The notes: generated from the sequence alone by a model not told the origin. Positions 1-9,068 are shown, numbered from the stretch's first letter. The stretch: DNA of 64,000 nucleotides from Sphingomonas arvum (GCF_026013565.1 NZ_JAPDOB010000001.1:1328178-1392177); one strand, 5' to 3'. Numbers and translations: made by a program.

Positions 1-359
1 CCGCTCAGTCCAGCGGGCCAGAGGAGGTCGCCGGCGTGCCGTTCATCGGTCGCGTGGTCGAGGGTCTCGACCCCAAGGCACTGCGCCCGGAGATTGACAC
101 GCTCAAGAAGCAGCTCGGTCGCGGCGTAGCGGCGCTGATCGCGGTGAACGACGGCCGCGCCAGCGTGGCGGCGGGCGTCACCGACGACCTCGCGGGCCAG
201 CTGTCCGCTGTCGACCTGGTCAAGGCGGCAGTCGCGGCGCTTGGCGGGCAGGGCGGCGGCGGCCGGCCCGACATGGCCCAAGGCGGCGGACCGGACGGCA
301 CCAAGGCGACCGAGGCGCTCGCCGCCATTCGCGACGCGCTGGCGAAGGTCAGCGCCTAG
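1..359 (+). CDS. alaS: Alanine--tRNA ligase, C-terminal fragment (partial at window start)
   Basis: This is the 3' end of a gene that begins before the window; the reading frame starts at base 3 and stops with TAG at 357-359. The visible residues form the C-terminal DHHA1 domain of alanyl-tRNA synthetase, with the family-typical glycine-rich stretch GGGGRPDMAQGGG about 30 residues before the end. The full enzyme charges tRNA-Ala in the cytoplasm. The stop overlaps the stop of the convergent antiporter gene by 4 nt. The catalytic and editing domains lie outside the window, so the call rests only on the C-terminal motif, which is distinctive. Confidence 0.93.
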   Translation, partial: AQSSGPEEVAGVPFIGRVVEGLDPKALRPEIDTLKKQLGRGVAALIAVNDGRASVAAGVTDDLAGQLSAVDLVKAAVAALGGQGGGGRPDMAQGGGPDGTKATEALAAIRDALAKVSA

Positions 360-2089
360 CGCCGCCGCCCCAACGCCGGCTCGGCGCTGAGCTCGCCTTC
401 CTCCCGGATCTGAGCGCGAAGTTCGGAGCGCTTCTCGTGGATGGAGGCGATCACCGGGCCCATGGCAACGCCGATGTCGACCAGCACCGCCTCGCTCATC
501 TGCAGGCTGCCCTCCATGGTCTCCGGCACGGCATCGGTCGCGCCCGCCTTGTACAGCTGCGCCGCATGGGCCGCATCTCGCGCCCGGGCAACAATGGTCA
601 ATTGCGGGCAGGCCTCGCGAATGGCGCGGGTCAGGCGCACGGTCAGCACGGGGTCGTCCATGGTCAGCACCACCGCCGCCGCATCCTGCAGGCCGAACCG
701 CTCGACTGGGTGGCCGCGCGCCACGTCGCCGAAGATCACCCGGTAGTCGGCCGTCCGGGCCTCGGCCACGCAGTCGATGTCCCCGTCCACCGCCAGGTAG
801 CGCCGACCGTGGCTCGCCAGCATGTCCGCAACTAGCCGCCCGACGCGTCCGAAGCCGAAGATCAGCGTCAGCCCGGCCGTGTCCCCCGCACCGCTGCCGA
901 GCGCTTCGGGATCGATCCGCCGCGACAGCCGCCGCCCAAGCGCCGCCAGCACCGGCGTCAGCGTCAGTCCAAGCGCGGTGACGATCGTCCAGAACTCGGC
1001 CTCGCGGCCGCTGATCACACCGGCCGCCGCCGCCGCGGTGAGCACGATCAGCGTCAGCTCCGACGGGCTGGACAGCAGGAAGCCCGCCTCGACCGCCGCG
1101 CTCGCCCGCCGCCCGCGCCACCGCAGCAGCGCCATGATGATGCCGCTCTTGAGCACCAGCACCGCTGCCAATGCTCCCAGCAGCAACGGCCAGTCGGCCG
1201 CGATCGCCGGCAAATCCAGCCGTAGGCCGACGCTGATCAGGAACACGCCCAAGGCCAGGCCGCGCAGCGGTGCGGTGATGACTTCCACCTCGGAATGATA
1301 GTCCGTTTCCGCAATCATCAATCCGGCGAGCAGCGCCCCCAAGCTGGCGCCCAGACCGACCTGCCCGGTGGCCATGCTGCACAGCATCAGGACGAGGATG
1401 CTGATGCTGAAGAACAGCTCCGGGCTTTTCGTCCGCGCCGCCTGGGCGAACAAGGTTGGCAGCAGGAACTTGCCCACCAACAGCAGCCCGGCAATCACCC
1501 CCAATCCGGCGAGCAGCGTCCCGACTATGGCCTCGGAGCCGGCACCCGCGTCGAGCAGGAACAGGATGGGTACGAGGCTGAGGTCCTGGAACAGCAGGAT
1601 CGCCAGCGCGGCGCGCCCAACCACGCTGGTCGTTCCGGCGATCGGCAGCACCAGCGCCGTGGAACTCATGGCCAGGGCCAGTCCGAGCACCACCGAACTG
1701 GACGGCGTCGCCTGCGCTAGGAGGGCGGCAGCCGTGACCACCAGCGCGGTGCTGAGCATCTGCACGCCGCCCAGACCGAACACCGCGGTCCGCATGGCGT
1801 TCAGCCGACGGAAGCTGATCTCCAGCCCAATGGCGAACAGCAGCAGGAGGATTCCGAACTCGGCGAACGGCTCGATCCCGGCCGGATCGTTGATGCTGAA
1901 TGCCTCCAGCCAATGGTGCCGGTCCGCCAGCCCGCCGAGCACGTGCGGACCGCCGACCACACCGACGATGATGAAGCCGAGCACCGGCGAGATTTTCAGC
2001 CGGGCAAAGGTCGGGATGACGACGCCTGCCGCGCCGAGAATGGTCAGGGCATCCGATACCGCCGGGCTGATCTGGACTGCGTCGGCCAT
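356..2089 (-). CDS. Kef-type monovalent cation:proton antiporter (CPA2 family) with RCK domain
   Basis: The protein has 577 residues. The first ~380 are strongly hydrophobic and fit the 12-13 transmembrane helices of a CPA2 Na+(K+)/H+ exchanger of the KefB/KefC/YbaL type. A cytosolic TrkA-N (RCK) domain follows, starting near residue 410 with a nucleotide-binding GFGRVG motif. It probably exchanges K+ or Na+ for H+ across the inner membrane under control of a nucleotide or thiol ligand. ATG at 2089 is the only good start; the upstream GAGG is close to it and weak. No glutathione-regulated KefF/KefG partner is adjacent, so the ligand and the ion cannot be named. It converges on alaS with a 4-nt overlap. 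Confidence 0.9.
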   Translation of the reverse strand: MADAVQISPAVSDALTILGAAGVVIPTFARLKISPVLGFIIVGVVGGPHVLGGLADRHHWLEAFSINDPAGIEPFAEFGILLLLFAIGLEISFRRLNAMRTAVFGLGGVQMLSTALVVTAAALLAQATPSSSVVLGLALAMSSTALVLPIAGTTSVVGRAALAILLFQDLSLVPILFLLDAGAGSEAIVGTLLAGLGVIAGLLLVGKFLLPTLFAQAARTKSPELFFSISILVLMLCSMATGQVGLGASLGALLAGLMIAETDYHSEVEVITAPLRGLALGVFLISVGLRLDLPAIAADWPLLLGALAAVLVLKSGIIMALLRWRGRRASAAVEAGFLLSSPSELTLIVLTAAAAAGVISGREAEFWTIVTALGLTLTPVLAALGRRLSRRIDPEALGSGAGDTAGLTLIFGFGRVGRLVADMLASHGRRYLAVDGDIDCVAEARTADYRVIFGDVARGHPVERFGLQDAAAVVLTMDDPVLTVRLTRAIREACPQLTIVARARDAAHAAQLYKAGATDAVPETMEGSLQMSEAVLVDIGVAMGPVIASIHEKRSELRAQIREEGELSAEPALGRRR

Positions 2090-2115
2090 GGCCTCATTAA
2101 GCAGGCGTCACGGCA

Positions 2116-2140
2116 GGAGCCAAGCGCACGGTAGCTCGTT
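2116..2140 (+). promoter_or_regulatory. Possible EcfG-type general stress promoter (one mismatch)
   Basis: GGAGC at 2116-2120 is followed after 16 nt by CGTT at 2137-2140. The alphaproteobacterial general stress sigma factor consensus is GGAAC-N16/17-CGTT, so only one base of the -35 element differs. It lies 26 nt upstream of the DUF2945 start codon. Assignment is inference from motif and position. Confidence 0.4.
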
Positions 2141-2166
2141 CTGCATTGAGTTTCAGGAGAAAACCG

Positions 2167-2379
2167 ATGGCGGAGAAGACGTTCAAGGCCGGCGACAAGG
2201 TCCAGTGGGACTCCAGTGGCGGGCATTCGGTCGGAAAGGTCGAGAAGAAGCTGACCAGCCCTATGCAGATCAAGGGCCACAAGGTCGCCGCGTCCAAGGA
2301 CAATCCCGAATACCTCGTCAAGAGCGCCAAGAGCGGCAAGGAAGCGGCGCACAAGCCGGGCGAGCTCAAGAAGGCCTGA
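2167..2379 (+). CDS. DUF2945 / HVA1-family small protein
   Basis: This is a 70-residue soluble basic protein. The pattern FKAGDKVQWDSSGG near the N-terminus, then 'GKVEKKLTSP' and a lysine-rich C-terminus, is that of the DUF2945 (hypervirulence-associated TUDOR-like) family, whose molecular function is unknown. ATG at 2167 is chosen because CAGGAGAAAA precedes it at normal spacing; an in-frame upstream start at 2146 lacks this. It stands alone between the divergent antiporter gene and the monooxygenase pair. A motif one base from the EcfG consensus lies just upstream, suggesting induction under general stress. Confidence 0.85.
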   Translation: MAEKTFKAGDKVQWDSSGGHSVGKVEKKLTSPMQIKGHKVAASKDNPEYLVKSAKSGKEAAHKPGELKKA

Positions 2380-2409
2380 TTGCCGACGTTGCAAGCGATA
2401 GCAGCCCCG

Positions 2410-3606
2410 ATGACAGAACCACAGCTGCTGATCGTCGGTGGCGGGCCGTGCGGCATGATGGCCGGCCTGCTGTTCGCGCGCGCCGGCGTCAGCGTGCGGG
2501 TGATCGAGAAGCATTCCGACTTCCTGCACGACTTCCGCGGCGACACGGTGCACCCATCGACCATGGAGGTGCTGGAGCAGCTTGGACTGCTCGATCGCTT
2601 TCTGGCGCGGCCGCACCAGCGGCTGCAGCGGGCGGAACTGCGGATCGGCGGTCGCGACCTGGTGGTCGGCGACCTCAGCCGGGTGCGTAGCCGCACGCCG
2701 TTCGTGGCGATGATGCCGCAATGGGAATTCCTCGACTTCCTGCGCCGCGAGGCGTCAGCCTACCCGAACTTCCGCCTCGACATGGGCGCACCGGTGGAGC
2801 GCTACCTGGAGGATCAGGGGCGGATCACCGGCGTCCGGCTCGGCAGCGGCCAAGAGGTTCGCGCCAGCCTGACCATCGCCGCCGATGGGCGGCATAGCGT
2901 GGTGCGGCGCGACCGTCTGCTGCCCGCCAAGGACCTCGGCTCGCCCATCGACGTCTTCTGGTTCGAGCTGCCCAAGCGTACTGCCGAGCATGGCACGTTA
3001 CGGATCGCGGTTGAGCACGGCCGCATCCTCGTGCGCGTAGACCGCGGTAGCTACTGGCAATGCGCGCTGGTCTTCCCCAAGGGCCGGGCATCCGACCTAA
3101 AACAGCTCGGCATCGACGCGATCAGGGCCGAGGTCGAAGCCGTCGAGCCGAGGCTCGGCGCGCTCCGGGACGACCTCAATGACCTTGATCAGCTGCACTT
3201 ACTGGAAGTCAGCCTGGATCGCCTGAAACGCTGGCATCGGCCCGGCCTGCTGGCGATCGGCGACGCTGCCCATGCGATGAGCCCGATGGGAGGCATCGGC
3301 ATAAACCTTGCCATTCAGGACGCCGTCGCCGCCGCCAACATCCTGGCGGGTCCGCTCGCCGGCGGTGAGCCGGTGGACGGGCTGCTGCGCCGGGTGCAGC
3401 GGCGGCGCGCTGGCTCGACGCGCCTGATCCAGCTCGTCCAGAAGATCGCACAGGATTGGGTGCTCGCACCGGTCATGCGTCGGCAGACTGAGTTGCTGAG
3501 GCCGCCATTACCCCTGCTGGTCTTGCAGCGCTTCCCCGCGCTGCGGCGCATCCCCGGGCGCGCGATCGCGCTTGGCGTGCGGCGGGAGCGCGTGGCCGCA
3601 GCCTGA
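2410..3606 (+). CDS. FAD-dependent monooxygenase, copy 1 of a tandem pair
   Basis: The 398-residue protein is a group A flavin monooxygenase (FAD_binding_3, UbiH/PHBH-like). It shows the N-terminal Rossmann GGGPCG motif, the central ADGRHSVVR (DG motif) near residue 160 and the GDAAHAMSP (GD motif) near residue 285. Such enzymes hydroxylate aromatic or polyketide-like substrates with NAD(P)H and O2; the substrate is unknown. ATG at 2410 places the Rossmann fold at the very N-terminus; a TTG at 2380 directly after the DUF2945 stop would add 10 residues. A clear paralog follows 128 nt downstream. It is not within a ubiquinone operon, so a ubiH name is not justified. Confidence 0.88.
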   Translation: MTEPQLLIVGGGPCGMMAGLLFARAGVSVRVIEKHSDFLHDFRGDTVHPSTMEVLEQLGLLDRFLARPHQRLQRAELRIGGRDLVVGDLSRVRSRTPFVAMMPQWEFLDFLRREASAYPNFRLDMGAPVERYLEDQGRITGVRLGSGQEVRASLTIAADGRHSVVRRDRLLPAKDLGSPIDVFWFELPKRTAEHGTLRIAVEHGRILVRVDRGSYWQCALVFPKGRASDLKQLGIDAIRAEVEAVEPRLGALRDDLNDLDQLHLLEVSLDRLKRWHRPGLLAIGDAAHAMSPMGGIGINLAIQDAVAAANILAGPLAGGEPVDGLLRRVQRRRAGSTRLIQLVQKIAQDWVLAPVMRRQTELLRPPLPLLVLQRFPALRRIPGRAIALGVRRERVAAA

Positions 3607-3639
3607 AGAGGGCTTTCCGGCCAGGATTTCGTCTGTCAG

Positions 3640-3657
3640 GCTGCGGCGCTCCGCAGC
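3640..3657 (+). other. Perfect hairpin between the two FAD monooxygenase genes
   Basis: GCTGCGG-CGCT-CCGCAGC forms a perfect 7-bp stem with a 4-nt loop in the 128-nt spacer between the paralogs. No T-run follows, so it is not a standard intrinsic terminator. It could be a processing or mRNA-stability element, or chance in GC-rich DNA. Confidence 0.45.
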
Positions 3658-3734
3658 TCGAGGGCCATCGGGTGCAGCGGAGGTGACAGGATGGAGGCCG
3701 TGTGGGCCGTCCTGTGTATGCGAAGGAGCGATTC

Positions 3735-4937
3735 GTGGCTGAGCGGGACCTGATCGTCGTTGGCGGCGGCCCGGCCGGCGTGATGACCGGACTGCTGTTC
3801 GCCCGCGCCGGCTGCAGCGTAACCGTGCTGGAGGAGCATGCCGACTTCTTTCGGGACTTCCGGGGCGACACCGTCCACCCCTCGACCATGGAGATCCTGG
3901 CCGAACTGGGCTTTCTGGATGACTTTCTGAACCGTCCGCACAACCGGCTCGACAGGGCCGAGCTGCGTATCGCCGGGCAGGACTGGGTCGTCGGTGACCT
4001 CTCGCATCTCGCCACGCCAGCGCCGTTCATCGCCATGATGCCGCAATGGGAGTTCCTTGACTTCCTGCGGAGCAAGGCCGAGCGCTACCCGGGCTTCACG
4101 CTTGAGCTGAGCGCGCCGGTGACCACCTTCATCGAGGACGGCGGGCGCGTCGCCGGGGTCCGCCTGGCGGATGGAAGCGAGCGGCGTGCGCGCCTGACCA
4201 TCGCCGCGGACGGCCGCTTCTCGCTGGTCCGCGAACAACAGCTGCTGCCGGTCGAAAAGCTCGGCGCCCCCATGGACGTCTTCTGGTTCCGCATTCCGAA
4301 GACCCGGTCAGGGACGGCGCTGCGCGGTTCGATCGAGCGCGGCCGCCTGCTGGTGATGATCGATCGCGCCGACTATTGGCAGTGCGCGTTCCTGATCCCC
4401 AAGGGCAAGGCCGAGGAACTGACCAGGGGCGGCATCGAGCCCATCCGGCAAGCGGTGGCCGCGGCCGCGCCGGAGCTAGACATCTCCGCGTTGCACGGGG
4501 TCGATGACCTCAGGCTACTTAGCGTCTCGCTCGACCGGTTGACGTGCTGGCACCGGCCAGGCCTGCTGGCGATCGGGGATGCGGCTCACGCGATGAGTCC
4601 AATCGGCGGGATTGGCATCAACCTCGCCGTGCAGGATGCGGTCGCCGCGGCCAACCTCCTGGCAGAGCCGTTGGCGCGTGGCGAAGACACGGACCGATTG
4701 CTGCACGCCGTTCAGGATCGCCGCCTGTTGCCCACGCGGCTGGTGCAGTCGGCGCAGAAAGCGGCGCAGGACCGGATCATCGGCCGCCTGCTTGAGCCAG
4801 GGCCGCCGCTCGCCGACGCGCCCTGGCTGGTGAAGCTCTTGAACAAGGCCCCGCTGCTCCGCCGCATCCCGGGCCGGATGATCGGCTTGGGCGTGCGGCG
4901 GGAACGGGTACAGTCGCCGGACGCTTACGCGGCCTGA
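3735..4937 (+). CDS. FAD-dependent monooxygenase, copy 2 of a tandem pair
   Basis: This 400-residue protein is a close paralog of the preceding gene, sharing long identical stretches such as [12 protein letters not shown] and [12 protein letters not shown], as well as the GGGPAG, DG (ADGRFSLVR) and GD (GDAAHAMSP) flavin-binding motifs. GTG at 3735 is preferred because AAGGAG sits 6 nt upstream; a GTG at 3702 would add 11 residues without a ribosome binding site. The substrate is unknown. The last 13 nt overlap the convergent icd gene. Retention of both copies suggests related but non-identical hydroxylation steps or substrates. Confidence 0.88.
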   Translation: MAERDLIVVGGGPAGVMTGLLFARAGCSVTVLEEHADFFRDFRGDTVHPSTMEILAELGFLDDFLNRPHNRLDRAELRIAGQDWVVGDLSHLATPAPFIAMMPQWEFLDFLRSKAERYPGFTLELSAPVTTFIEDGGRVAGVRLADGSERRARLTIAADGRFSLVREQQLLPVEKLGAPMDVFWFRIPKTRSGTALRGSIERGRLLVMIDRADYWQCAFLIPKGKAEELTRGGIEPIRQAVAAAAPELDISALHGVDDLRLLSVSLDRLTCWHRPGLLAIGDAAHAMSPIGGIGINLAVQDAVAAANLLAEPLARGEDTDRLLHAVQDRRLLPTRLVQSAQKAAQDRIIGRLLEPGPPLADAPWLVKLLNKAPLLRRIPGRMIGLGVRRERVQSPDAYAA

Positions 4938-6160
4938 CCGATGCCCTCGGCCTGCATGGCCTTCTCGAGATTGGCGCGGATCGCCTCAAAGAATTGCTCG
5001 GTCGTCATCCACGGCTGGTCCGGCCCGACCAGGATGGCCAAGTCCTTGGTCATGTGGCCCGCTTCGACCGTCTCGACGCAGACCCGCTCCAGCGTCTCGG
5101 CGAACTGCACCACGTCCGGGGTCTCGTCGATCCGGCCGCGGAACTTGAGGCCTCCCGTCCAGGCGAAGATCGACGCGATCGGGTTGGTCGAAGTGGCCTT
5201 GCCCTGCTGGTGCATGCGGTAGTGGCGCGTCACGGTGCCGTGGGCAGCCTCGGCCTCAACCGTCTGGCCGTCTGGGGTCATCAGGACGGAGGTCATCAGA
5301 CCCAGTGAACCGAAACCCTGCGCGACCTGGTCCGACTGAACATCGCCATCGTAGTTCTTGCAGGCCCAGACGAACTTGCCGCTCCACTTCAGGGCGGAGG
5401 CGACCATGTCATCGATCAGGCGATGCTGGTACTCGATGCCGGCCGCCTCGAATTTCGCCTTGAAGTCGGCGTCGTAGATCTCCTGGAATATGTCCTTGAA
5501 CCGGCCGTCATAGGCCTTGAGGATGGTGTTCTTGGTGCTGAGGTACACCGGCCAGCCGCGCTGCAGGCCATAATTGAGGCAGGCGCGGGCGAAGTCGCGA
5601 ATGCTCTCGTCCACATTGTACATGCCCATGGCGACGCCCGAGCTCTCGAACTCGAACACCTCATGCTCGATCACCTGGCCGTCCTCGCCAGTGAACTTCA
5701 TGGTCAGCTTGCCCGCGCCCGGAACGCGGAAGTCGGTCGCCTTGTACTGGTCGCCGAACGCGTGACGGCCGACGACGATCGGGTCGGTCCAGCCCGGGAT
5801 CAGCCGCGGGACGTTGGCGATCACGATGGGCTCACGGAAGACCACGCCGCCCAGAATGTTGCGGATGGTGCCGTTGGGCGACTTCCACATCTTCTTGAGG
5901 CCGAACTCCTCGACCCGTTGCTCGTCGGGCGTAATGGTGGCGCACTTCACGCCAACGCCATGCTCCTTGATGGCGTTCGCCGCTTCGACCGTGACCTTGT
6001 CCTCGGTCTCATCGCGGTGCTCAATTCCCAGATCGTAGTACTTCAGGTCGACGTCGAGGTACGGCAGGATCAGGCGTTCGCGAATCCATTGCCAGATGAT
6101 GCGGGTCATCTCGTCGCCGTCGAGCTCGACAACGGGGTTCTTCACCTTGATCTTGGCCAT
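4925..6160 (-). CDS. icd: NADP-dependent isocitrate dehydrogenase
   Basis: The 411-residue enzyme oxidises isocitrate to 2-oxoglutarate and CO2, reducing NADP+, in the TCA cycle. The start [14 protein letters not shown], the substrate motif SPNGTIRN and the VHGT-like segment [11 protein letters not shown] place it in the homodimeric, eukaryote-like subfamily found in many alphaproteobacteria, not the E. coli-type subfamily or the 80-kDa monomeric type. Length is normal. ATG at 6160 is the natural start. The gene stands alone, divergent from psd and overlapping the end of the second monooxygenase by 13 nt. Confidence 0.97.
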   Translation of the reverse strand: MAKIKVKNPVVELDGDEMTRIIWQWIRERLILPYLDVDLKYYDLGIEHRDETEDKVTVEAANAIKEHGVGVKCATITPDEQRVEEFGLKKMWKSPNGTIRNILGGVVFREPIVIANVPRLIPGWTDPIVVGRHAFGDQYKATDFRVPGAGKLTMKFTGEDGQVIEHEVFEFESSGVAMGMYNVDESIRDFARACLNYGLQRGWPVYLSTKNTILKAYDGRFKDIFQEIYDADFKAKFEAAGIEYQHRLIDDMVASALKWSGKFVWACKNYDGDVQSDQVAQGFGSLGLMTSVLMTPDGQTVEAEAAHGTVTRHYRMHQQGKATSTNPIASIFAWTGGLKFRGRIDETPDVVQFAETLERVCVETVEAGHMTKDLAILVGPDQPWMTTEQFFEAIRANLEKAMQAEGIGQAA

Positions 6161-6272
6161 GGGCGTGCGGTCCTGCTTTTCGCTTTTTCGATGGTTGAGG
6201 GATCGGGCGGCGCCCTAGCCCCGGCGGAGCGCTCTGGCAACTTGGGTGCGCAATAGGGTAGGGGCCTTGCCC

Positions 6273-7001
6273 ATGGCCCAGCTAAACAACCCCGACAGCA
6301 ACCTTACCAACATCAAGTGGCGCTTTCCGTCCGTTCACCCCGAAGGACGCAAGTACGTCATGATCGCCGCCGGCGTGACCCTGCTCACCTACCTGCTGGT
6401 CAGCCATTTCATCGGCTGGCTGCTGGTCGGGCTAACGATCTGGGTCGCCGCCTTCTTCCGCGATCCTGTACGCACCACGCCGCTCGACCCGCGGCTGATC
6501 GTCGCACCCGCAGACGGGCTGGTGACGCACATCGTCCGGGTGCCCGCGCCACCGGAACTCCGTACCGAACTGGGGGAGGGCGAGTTCACGCGTGTCTCAA
6601 TTTTCATGAGCGTGTTTGACGTGCACATCAACCGCTCGCCGATCGCCGGCCGGGTGCGCCGCATTGCCTATGTGCCCGGGAAGTTCGTCAACGCGGACCT
6701 CGACAAGGCAAGCGAGGACAATGAGCGGCAGCATTTCGTAGTCGAGAGCTCCGATGGCGTGAAGATCGGCTTCACCCAAATCGCCGGCCTGGTCGCCCGC
6801 CGAATCCTTTCCTTCGTGGCCGAAGGCGACCAGGTCGGGGCAGGTGAGCGGATCGGGTTGATCCGGTTCGGCAGTCGCGTCGACGTGTTCCTGCCGGCCG
6901 GCACCGGCTCCCGCCTGCTGCTCGGCCAGCGCTCGATCGCGGGCGAGACGGTAGTCGCCGAACTGGGCGTCGACCCGGGTCTCGCCGGATCCGCGCAGTG
7001 A
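6273..7001 (+). CDS. psd: Phosphatidylserine decarboxylase (short, archaeal/rhizobial type)
   Basis: The 242-residue proenzyme converts phosphatidylserine to phosphatidylethanolamine at the inner membrane. A hydrophobic hairpin near residues 30-60 anchors it. The motif FGSRVDVF near residue 200 contains the Gly-Ser bond where self-cleavage makes the pyruvoyl cofactor. This belongs to the short PSD class, not the ~320-residue E. coli type. ATG at 6273 fits the family; GTG at 6246 has no clear ribosome binding site. It overlaps pssA by 4 nt (GTGA), so the two consecutive steps of PE synthesis are translationally coupled. Confidence 0.95.
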   Translation: MAQLNNPDSNLTNIKWRFPSVHPEGRKYVMIAAGVTLLTYLLVSHFIGWLLVGLTIWVAAFFRDPVRTTPLDPRLIVAPADGLVTHIVRVPAPPELRTELGEGEFTRVSIFMSVFDVHINRSPIAGRVRRIAYVPGKFVNADLDKASEDNERQHFVVESSDGVKIGFTQIAGLVARRILSFVAEGDQVGAGERIGLIRFGSRVDVFLPAGTGSRLLLGQRSIAGETVVAELGVDPGLAGSAQ

Positions 7002-7810
7002 GCCAAGCGCCGCGTGCGCCCGGCGGGCTTACCCTGCGGGCTATGATCCCCAATGCGATTACCGCCACGGCGCTGTGCCTCGGGCTCACCGGCGTGCGTT
7101 TCGCCATTGGTGGCGAGTGGGAAAAGGCGCTGGCGAGCATCGTCTTTGCGGGCGTGCTGGACGGGCTGGACGGGCGGATCGCCCGCCTGCTTAAGGCGAA
7201 CAGCAAGTTCGGCGCCGAACTCGACAGCCTCGCCGACAATATCGCATTCGGCACCGCGCCGGCGTTGGTTCTGTTCCTGTGGTCGCTCAAGGACGCACCG
7301 CGGTTCGGCTGGATCGCCGCGCTCGCACTGGCGGTCTGCTGCGCGCTTCGGCTCGCCCGTTTTAACAGCCGCATCGAGACGCTCGATCAGCCCCACAAAT
7401 CCGCAGGCTTCAACACTGGCGTACCTGCTCCAGCAGGCGCCGGTCTGGCCTTTGTTCCTGTTTACCTGTGGCTGGTAAGTCAGGGCAGCGGCTTCGAGGC
7501 CTGGTTCCGCAGCTGGCCGCTGGTGATGGCGTGGACGCTGTTCATTGCTCTGCTGATGATCTCCAGCCTGCCCACCTTCAGCTGGAGCTCCTTGCGAATC
7601 CGCCGCTCCATGCGGCTGTTCGCCCTTGCCTTCGCGGCCCTGCTCGTCGCGGCGCTGGCCGTGGAGCCCTGGTGGACGCTGCTAGCAGTCTCGGCCGTGT
7701 ACCTGGTTACCGTTCCGATGGGCCTGGCGAGCTATGCCAGGTTCAGGCGGCGACGCGCCAACGAGGCTCAGCGCGAACGGCCGACCGCGCCTGCACCGGC
7801 CGCGAACTGA
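6998..7810 (+). CDS. pssA: CDP-diacylglycerol--serine O-phosphatidyltransferase
   Basis: This 270-residue multi-spanning membrane protein makes phosphatidylserine from CDP-diacylglycerol (the CdsA product) and serine. The CDP-alcohol phosphatidyltransferase signature D-G-x2-A-R-x8-G-x3-D-x3-D is complete in [19 protein letters not shown] (near residues 53-73). The GTG start at 6998 overlaps the psd stop. The last 68 nt are overlapped in antisense by a small minus-strand gene, an unusually long 3' overlap for this window. The C-terminus is basic and probably cytoplasmic. Confidence 0.95.
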   Translation: MSQAPRAPGGLTLRAMIPNAITATALCLGLTGVRFAIGGEWEKALASIVFAGVLDGLDGRIARLLKANSKFGAELDSLADNIAFGTAPALVLFLWSLKDAPRFGWIAALALAVCCALRLARFNSRIETLDQPHKSAGFNTGVPAPAGAGLAFVPVYLWLVSQGSGFEAWFRSWPLVMAWTLFIALLMISSLPTFSWSSLRIRRSMRLFALAFAALLVAALAVEPWWTLLAVSAVYLVTVPMGLASYARFRRRRANEAQRERPTAPAPAAN

Positions 7811-7976
7811 ACTTCACCGTGACCGGCCGGGTAACCAGGCCGATCGCAAGCGGCGATTCGCCCCGCAGCGCAGCGCCCACTTTCGCCCAGTTGCCACCCA
7901 GTTCCGAACGCAGCACCTTCGCCGACACGGCCAGAGCGCCAACAAAGGGAAGAGAAGCCAGAACGGTCAGCAACAT
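7743..7976 (-). CDS. Small single-helix membrane protein with SOS-box promoter, function unknown
   Basis: This is a 77-residue predicted protein. Residues 2-22 are hydrophobic (one membrane helix) and the C-terminal ~30 residues are strongly basic, so the tail probably lies in the cytoplasm. ATG at 7976 is chosen because AAAGGAA precedes it at good spacing; the frame is open up to 8087 but without a better start. About 85 nt upstream is a GTTC-N7-GTTC motif next to a consensus TTGACA, which suggests LexA control. Small SOS-induced membrane proteins in alphaproteobacteria (for example SidA in Caulobacter) inhibit cell division; that role here is only a hypothesis. Its 3' end overlaps pssA by 68 nt. 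I do not recognise the family. Confidence 0.6.
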   Translation of the reverse strand: MLLTVLASLPFVGALAVSAKVLRSELGGNWAKVGAALRGESPLAIGLVTRPVTVKFSSRPVQARSAVRAEPRWRVAA

Positions 7977-8060
7977 GCGCGATTCCTTTGCTTTGTCGGT
8001 CAACCGTTTCCGATTCGTTTCGTTCCAAAACGGAGAAGTAAACCGAGGTTCTGCGCCAAT

Positions 8061-8087
8061 GTTCTCTCTTTGTTCCGCACCTGTCAA
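8061..8087 (-). promoter_or_regulatory. Candidate LexA-controlled promoter (SOS box plus TTGACA)
   Basis: On the minus strand TTGACA (8082-8087) is followed 6 nt later by GAACAAAGAGAGAAC (8061-8075), a perfect GAAC-N7-GAAC direct repeat, the published alphaproteobacterial LexA operator form (GTTC-N7-GTTC). The operator covers the spacer and probable -10 region, an arrangement that would occlude RNA polymerase. The nearest minus-strand gene is the 77-residue membrane protein. The motif alone is expected about once by chance in a window this long, so position is the main support. Confidence 0.55.
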
Positions 8088-8246
8088 GCCCGGAACTGAT
8101 TTCTACCGGCTTGCGTACTCACTCACGTTTCGCTAGGGGCGCGCTCCTTAACCCCGCATGGGTGGCAACATAGCCCGGTGCGCCGGCAGTTCAGGCTGCT
8201 TTGCGTTCCCGCCGCCCAGAGGCACTAACCGGAAGGAATCATCCCT

Positions 8247-8999
8247 ATGGCGAGCCCGCTCGTCACGCTGCAGCAATTGCTTGAGGCCGGCGCCCACTTC
8301 GGCCACCAGACCCACCGCTGGAACCCGCGGATGAAGCCGTACATCTTCGGCGACCGCAATGGCGTCCACATCATCGACCTGTCGCAGACGGTTCCGCTGT
8401 TCTCGCGCGCCCTCGACTTCGTCCAGCAGTCTGTCGCCCGCGGCGGCAAGGTGCTGTTCGTCGGCACCAAGCGCCAAGCGCAGGACGCGGTGGCTGAAGC
8501 AGCGCGCGCGAGCGGCCAGCACTTCGTCAACCATCGTTGGCTCGGCGGCATGCTGACCAATTGGAAGACCATCAGCAACTCGATCAAGCGCCTGAAGAGC
8601 CTTGAGGAGCAGCTGTCGGGCGATACCGCCGGCCTGACCAAGAAAGAAGTGCTGCAGCTGACCCGCGAGCGGGACAAGCTGGAAAAGAGCCTCGGCGGCA
8701 TTCGCGACATGGGCGGTCTGCCGGACGTCATGTTCGTGATCGACACCAACAAGGAGGAGCTGGCGATCAAGGAAGCGAACGTGCTGGGCATTCCGGTCGT
8801 CGCCATCCTCGACAGCAACTCGAATCCGCAGGGCATCGCCTTCCCGGTTCCCGGCAACGACGACGCAAGCCGTGCCATCCGCCTTTACTGCGAGACGATC
8901 GCCTCCGCAGCGAACTCGGGCAAGGCTGGCGGGGCTCAGTCGCGCGGCCAGGACGTTGGCGAGATGGCCGAGCCGCCGATGGAAGCGGCCGTCGCGTGA
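8247..8999 (+). CDS. rpsB: 30S ribosomal protein S2
   Basis: The 250-residue protein bS2/uS2 of the small ribosomal subunit is recognised by [19 protein letters not shown] near the start and the GTKRQAQD and LGGMLTNW motifs. ATG at 8247 is preceded by GGAAGGAATC. It heads the classical rpsB-tsf-pyrH-frr series. The 270-nt region upstream (7977-8246) holds the divergent SOS-type promoter and presumably the rpsB promoter, which I could not place. The C-terminal tail beyond ~residue 225 is low-complexity and typical of alphaproteobacteria. Confidence 0.98.
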   Translation: MASPLVTLQQLLEAGAHFGHQTHRWNPRMKPYIFGDRNGVHIIDLSQTVPLFSRALDFVQQSVARGGKVLFVGTKRQAQDAVAEAARASGQHFVNHRWLGGMLTNWKTISNSIKRLKSLEEQLSGDTAGLTKKEVLQLTRERDKLEKSLGGIRDMGGLPDVMFVIDTNKEELAIKEANVLGIPVVAILDSNSNPQGIAFPVPGNDDASRAIRLYCETIASAANSGKAGGAQSRGQDVGEMAEPPMEAAVA

Positions 9000-9004
9000 T
9001 CGGT

Positions 9005-9024
9005 GCTCCTGCGAAAGCGGGAGC
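9005..9024 (+). other. GAAA-tetraloop hairpin after rpsB
   Basis: GCTCCTGC-GAAA-GCGGGAGC forms an 8-bp stem (one G-U pair) capped by a GNRA tetraloop, starting 6 nt after the rpsB stop codon. There is no following T-run. Palindromes of the form CTCCTGCGAAAGCAGGAG are, to my knowledge, frequent dispersed intergenic elements in sphingomonads and related genera. It could set mRNA stability and the rpsB:tsf ratio. Confidence 0.6.
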
Positions 9025-9048
9025 CTGATACCTACATCAGAATAAGGC

Positions 9049-9068
9049 GCCCCTGCCGTCGCAGGGGC
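9049..9068 (+). other. Perfect hairpin in the tsf leader
   Basis: GCCCCTGC-CGTC-GCAGGGGC forms a perfect 8-bp stem. It ends 9 nt before the tsf ribosome binding site (AGAGGAAG, 9078-9085). No T-run follows, so it is more likely an RNA processing, stability or attenuation element than a terminator. Confidence 0.6.

Noticed and set aside
1368-2690. A 440-codon plus-strand frame over the antiporter and DUF2945 genes
   Set aside because: Crosses three real genes in the wrong frame and lacks domain motifs.
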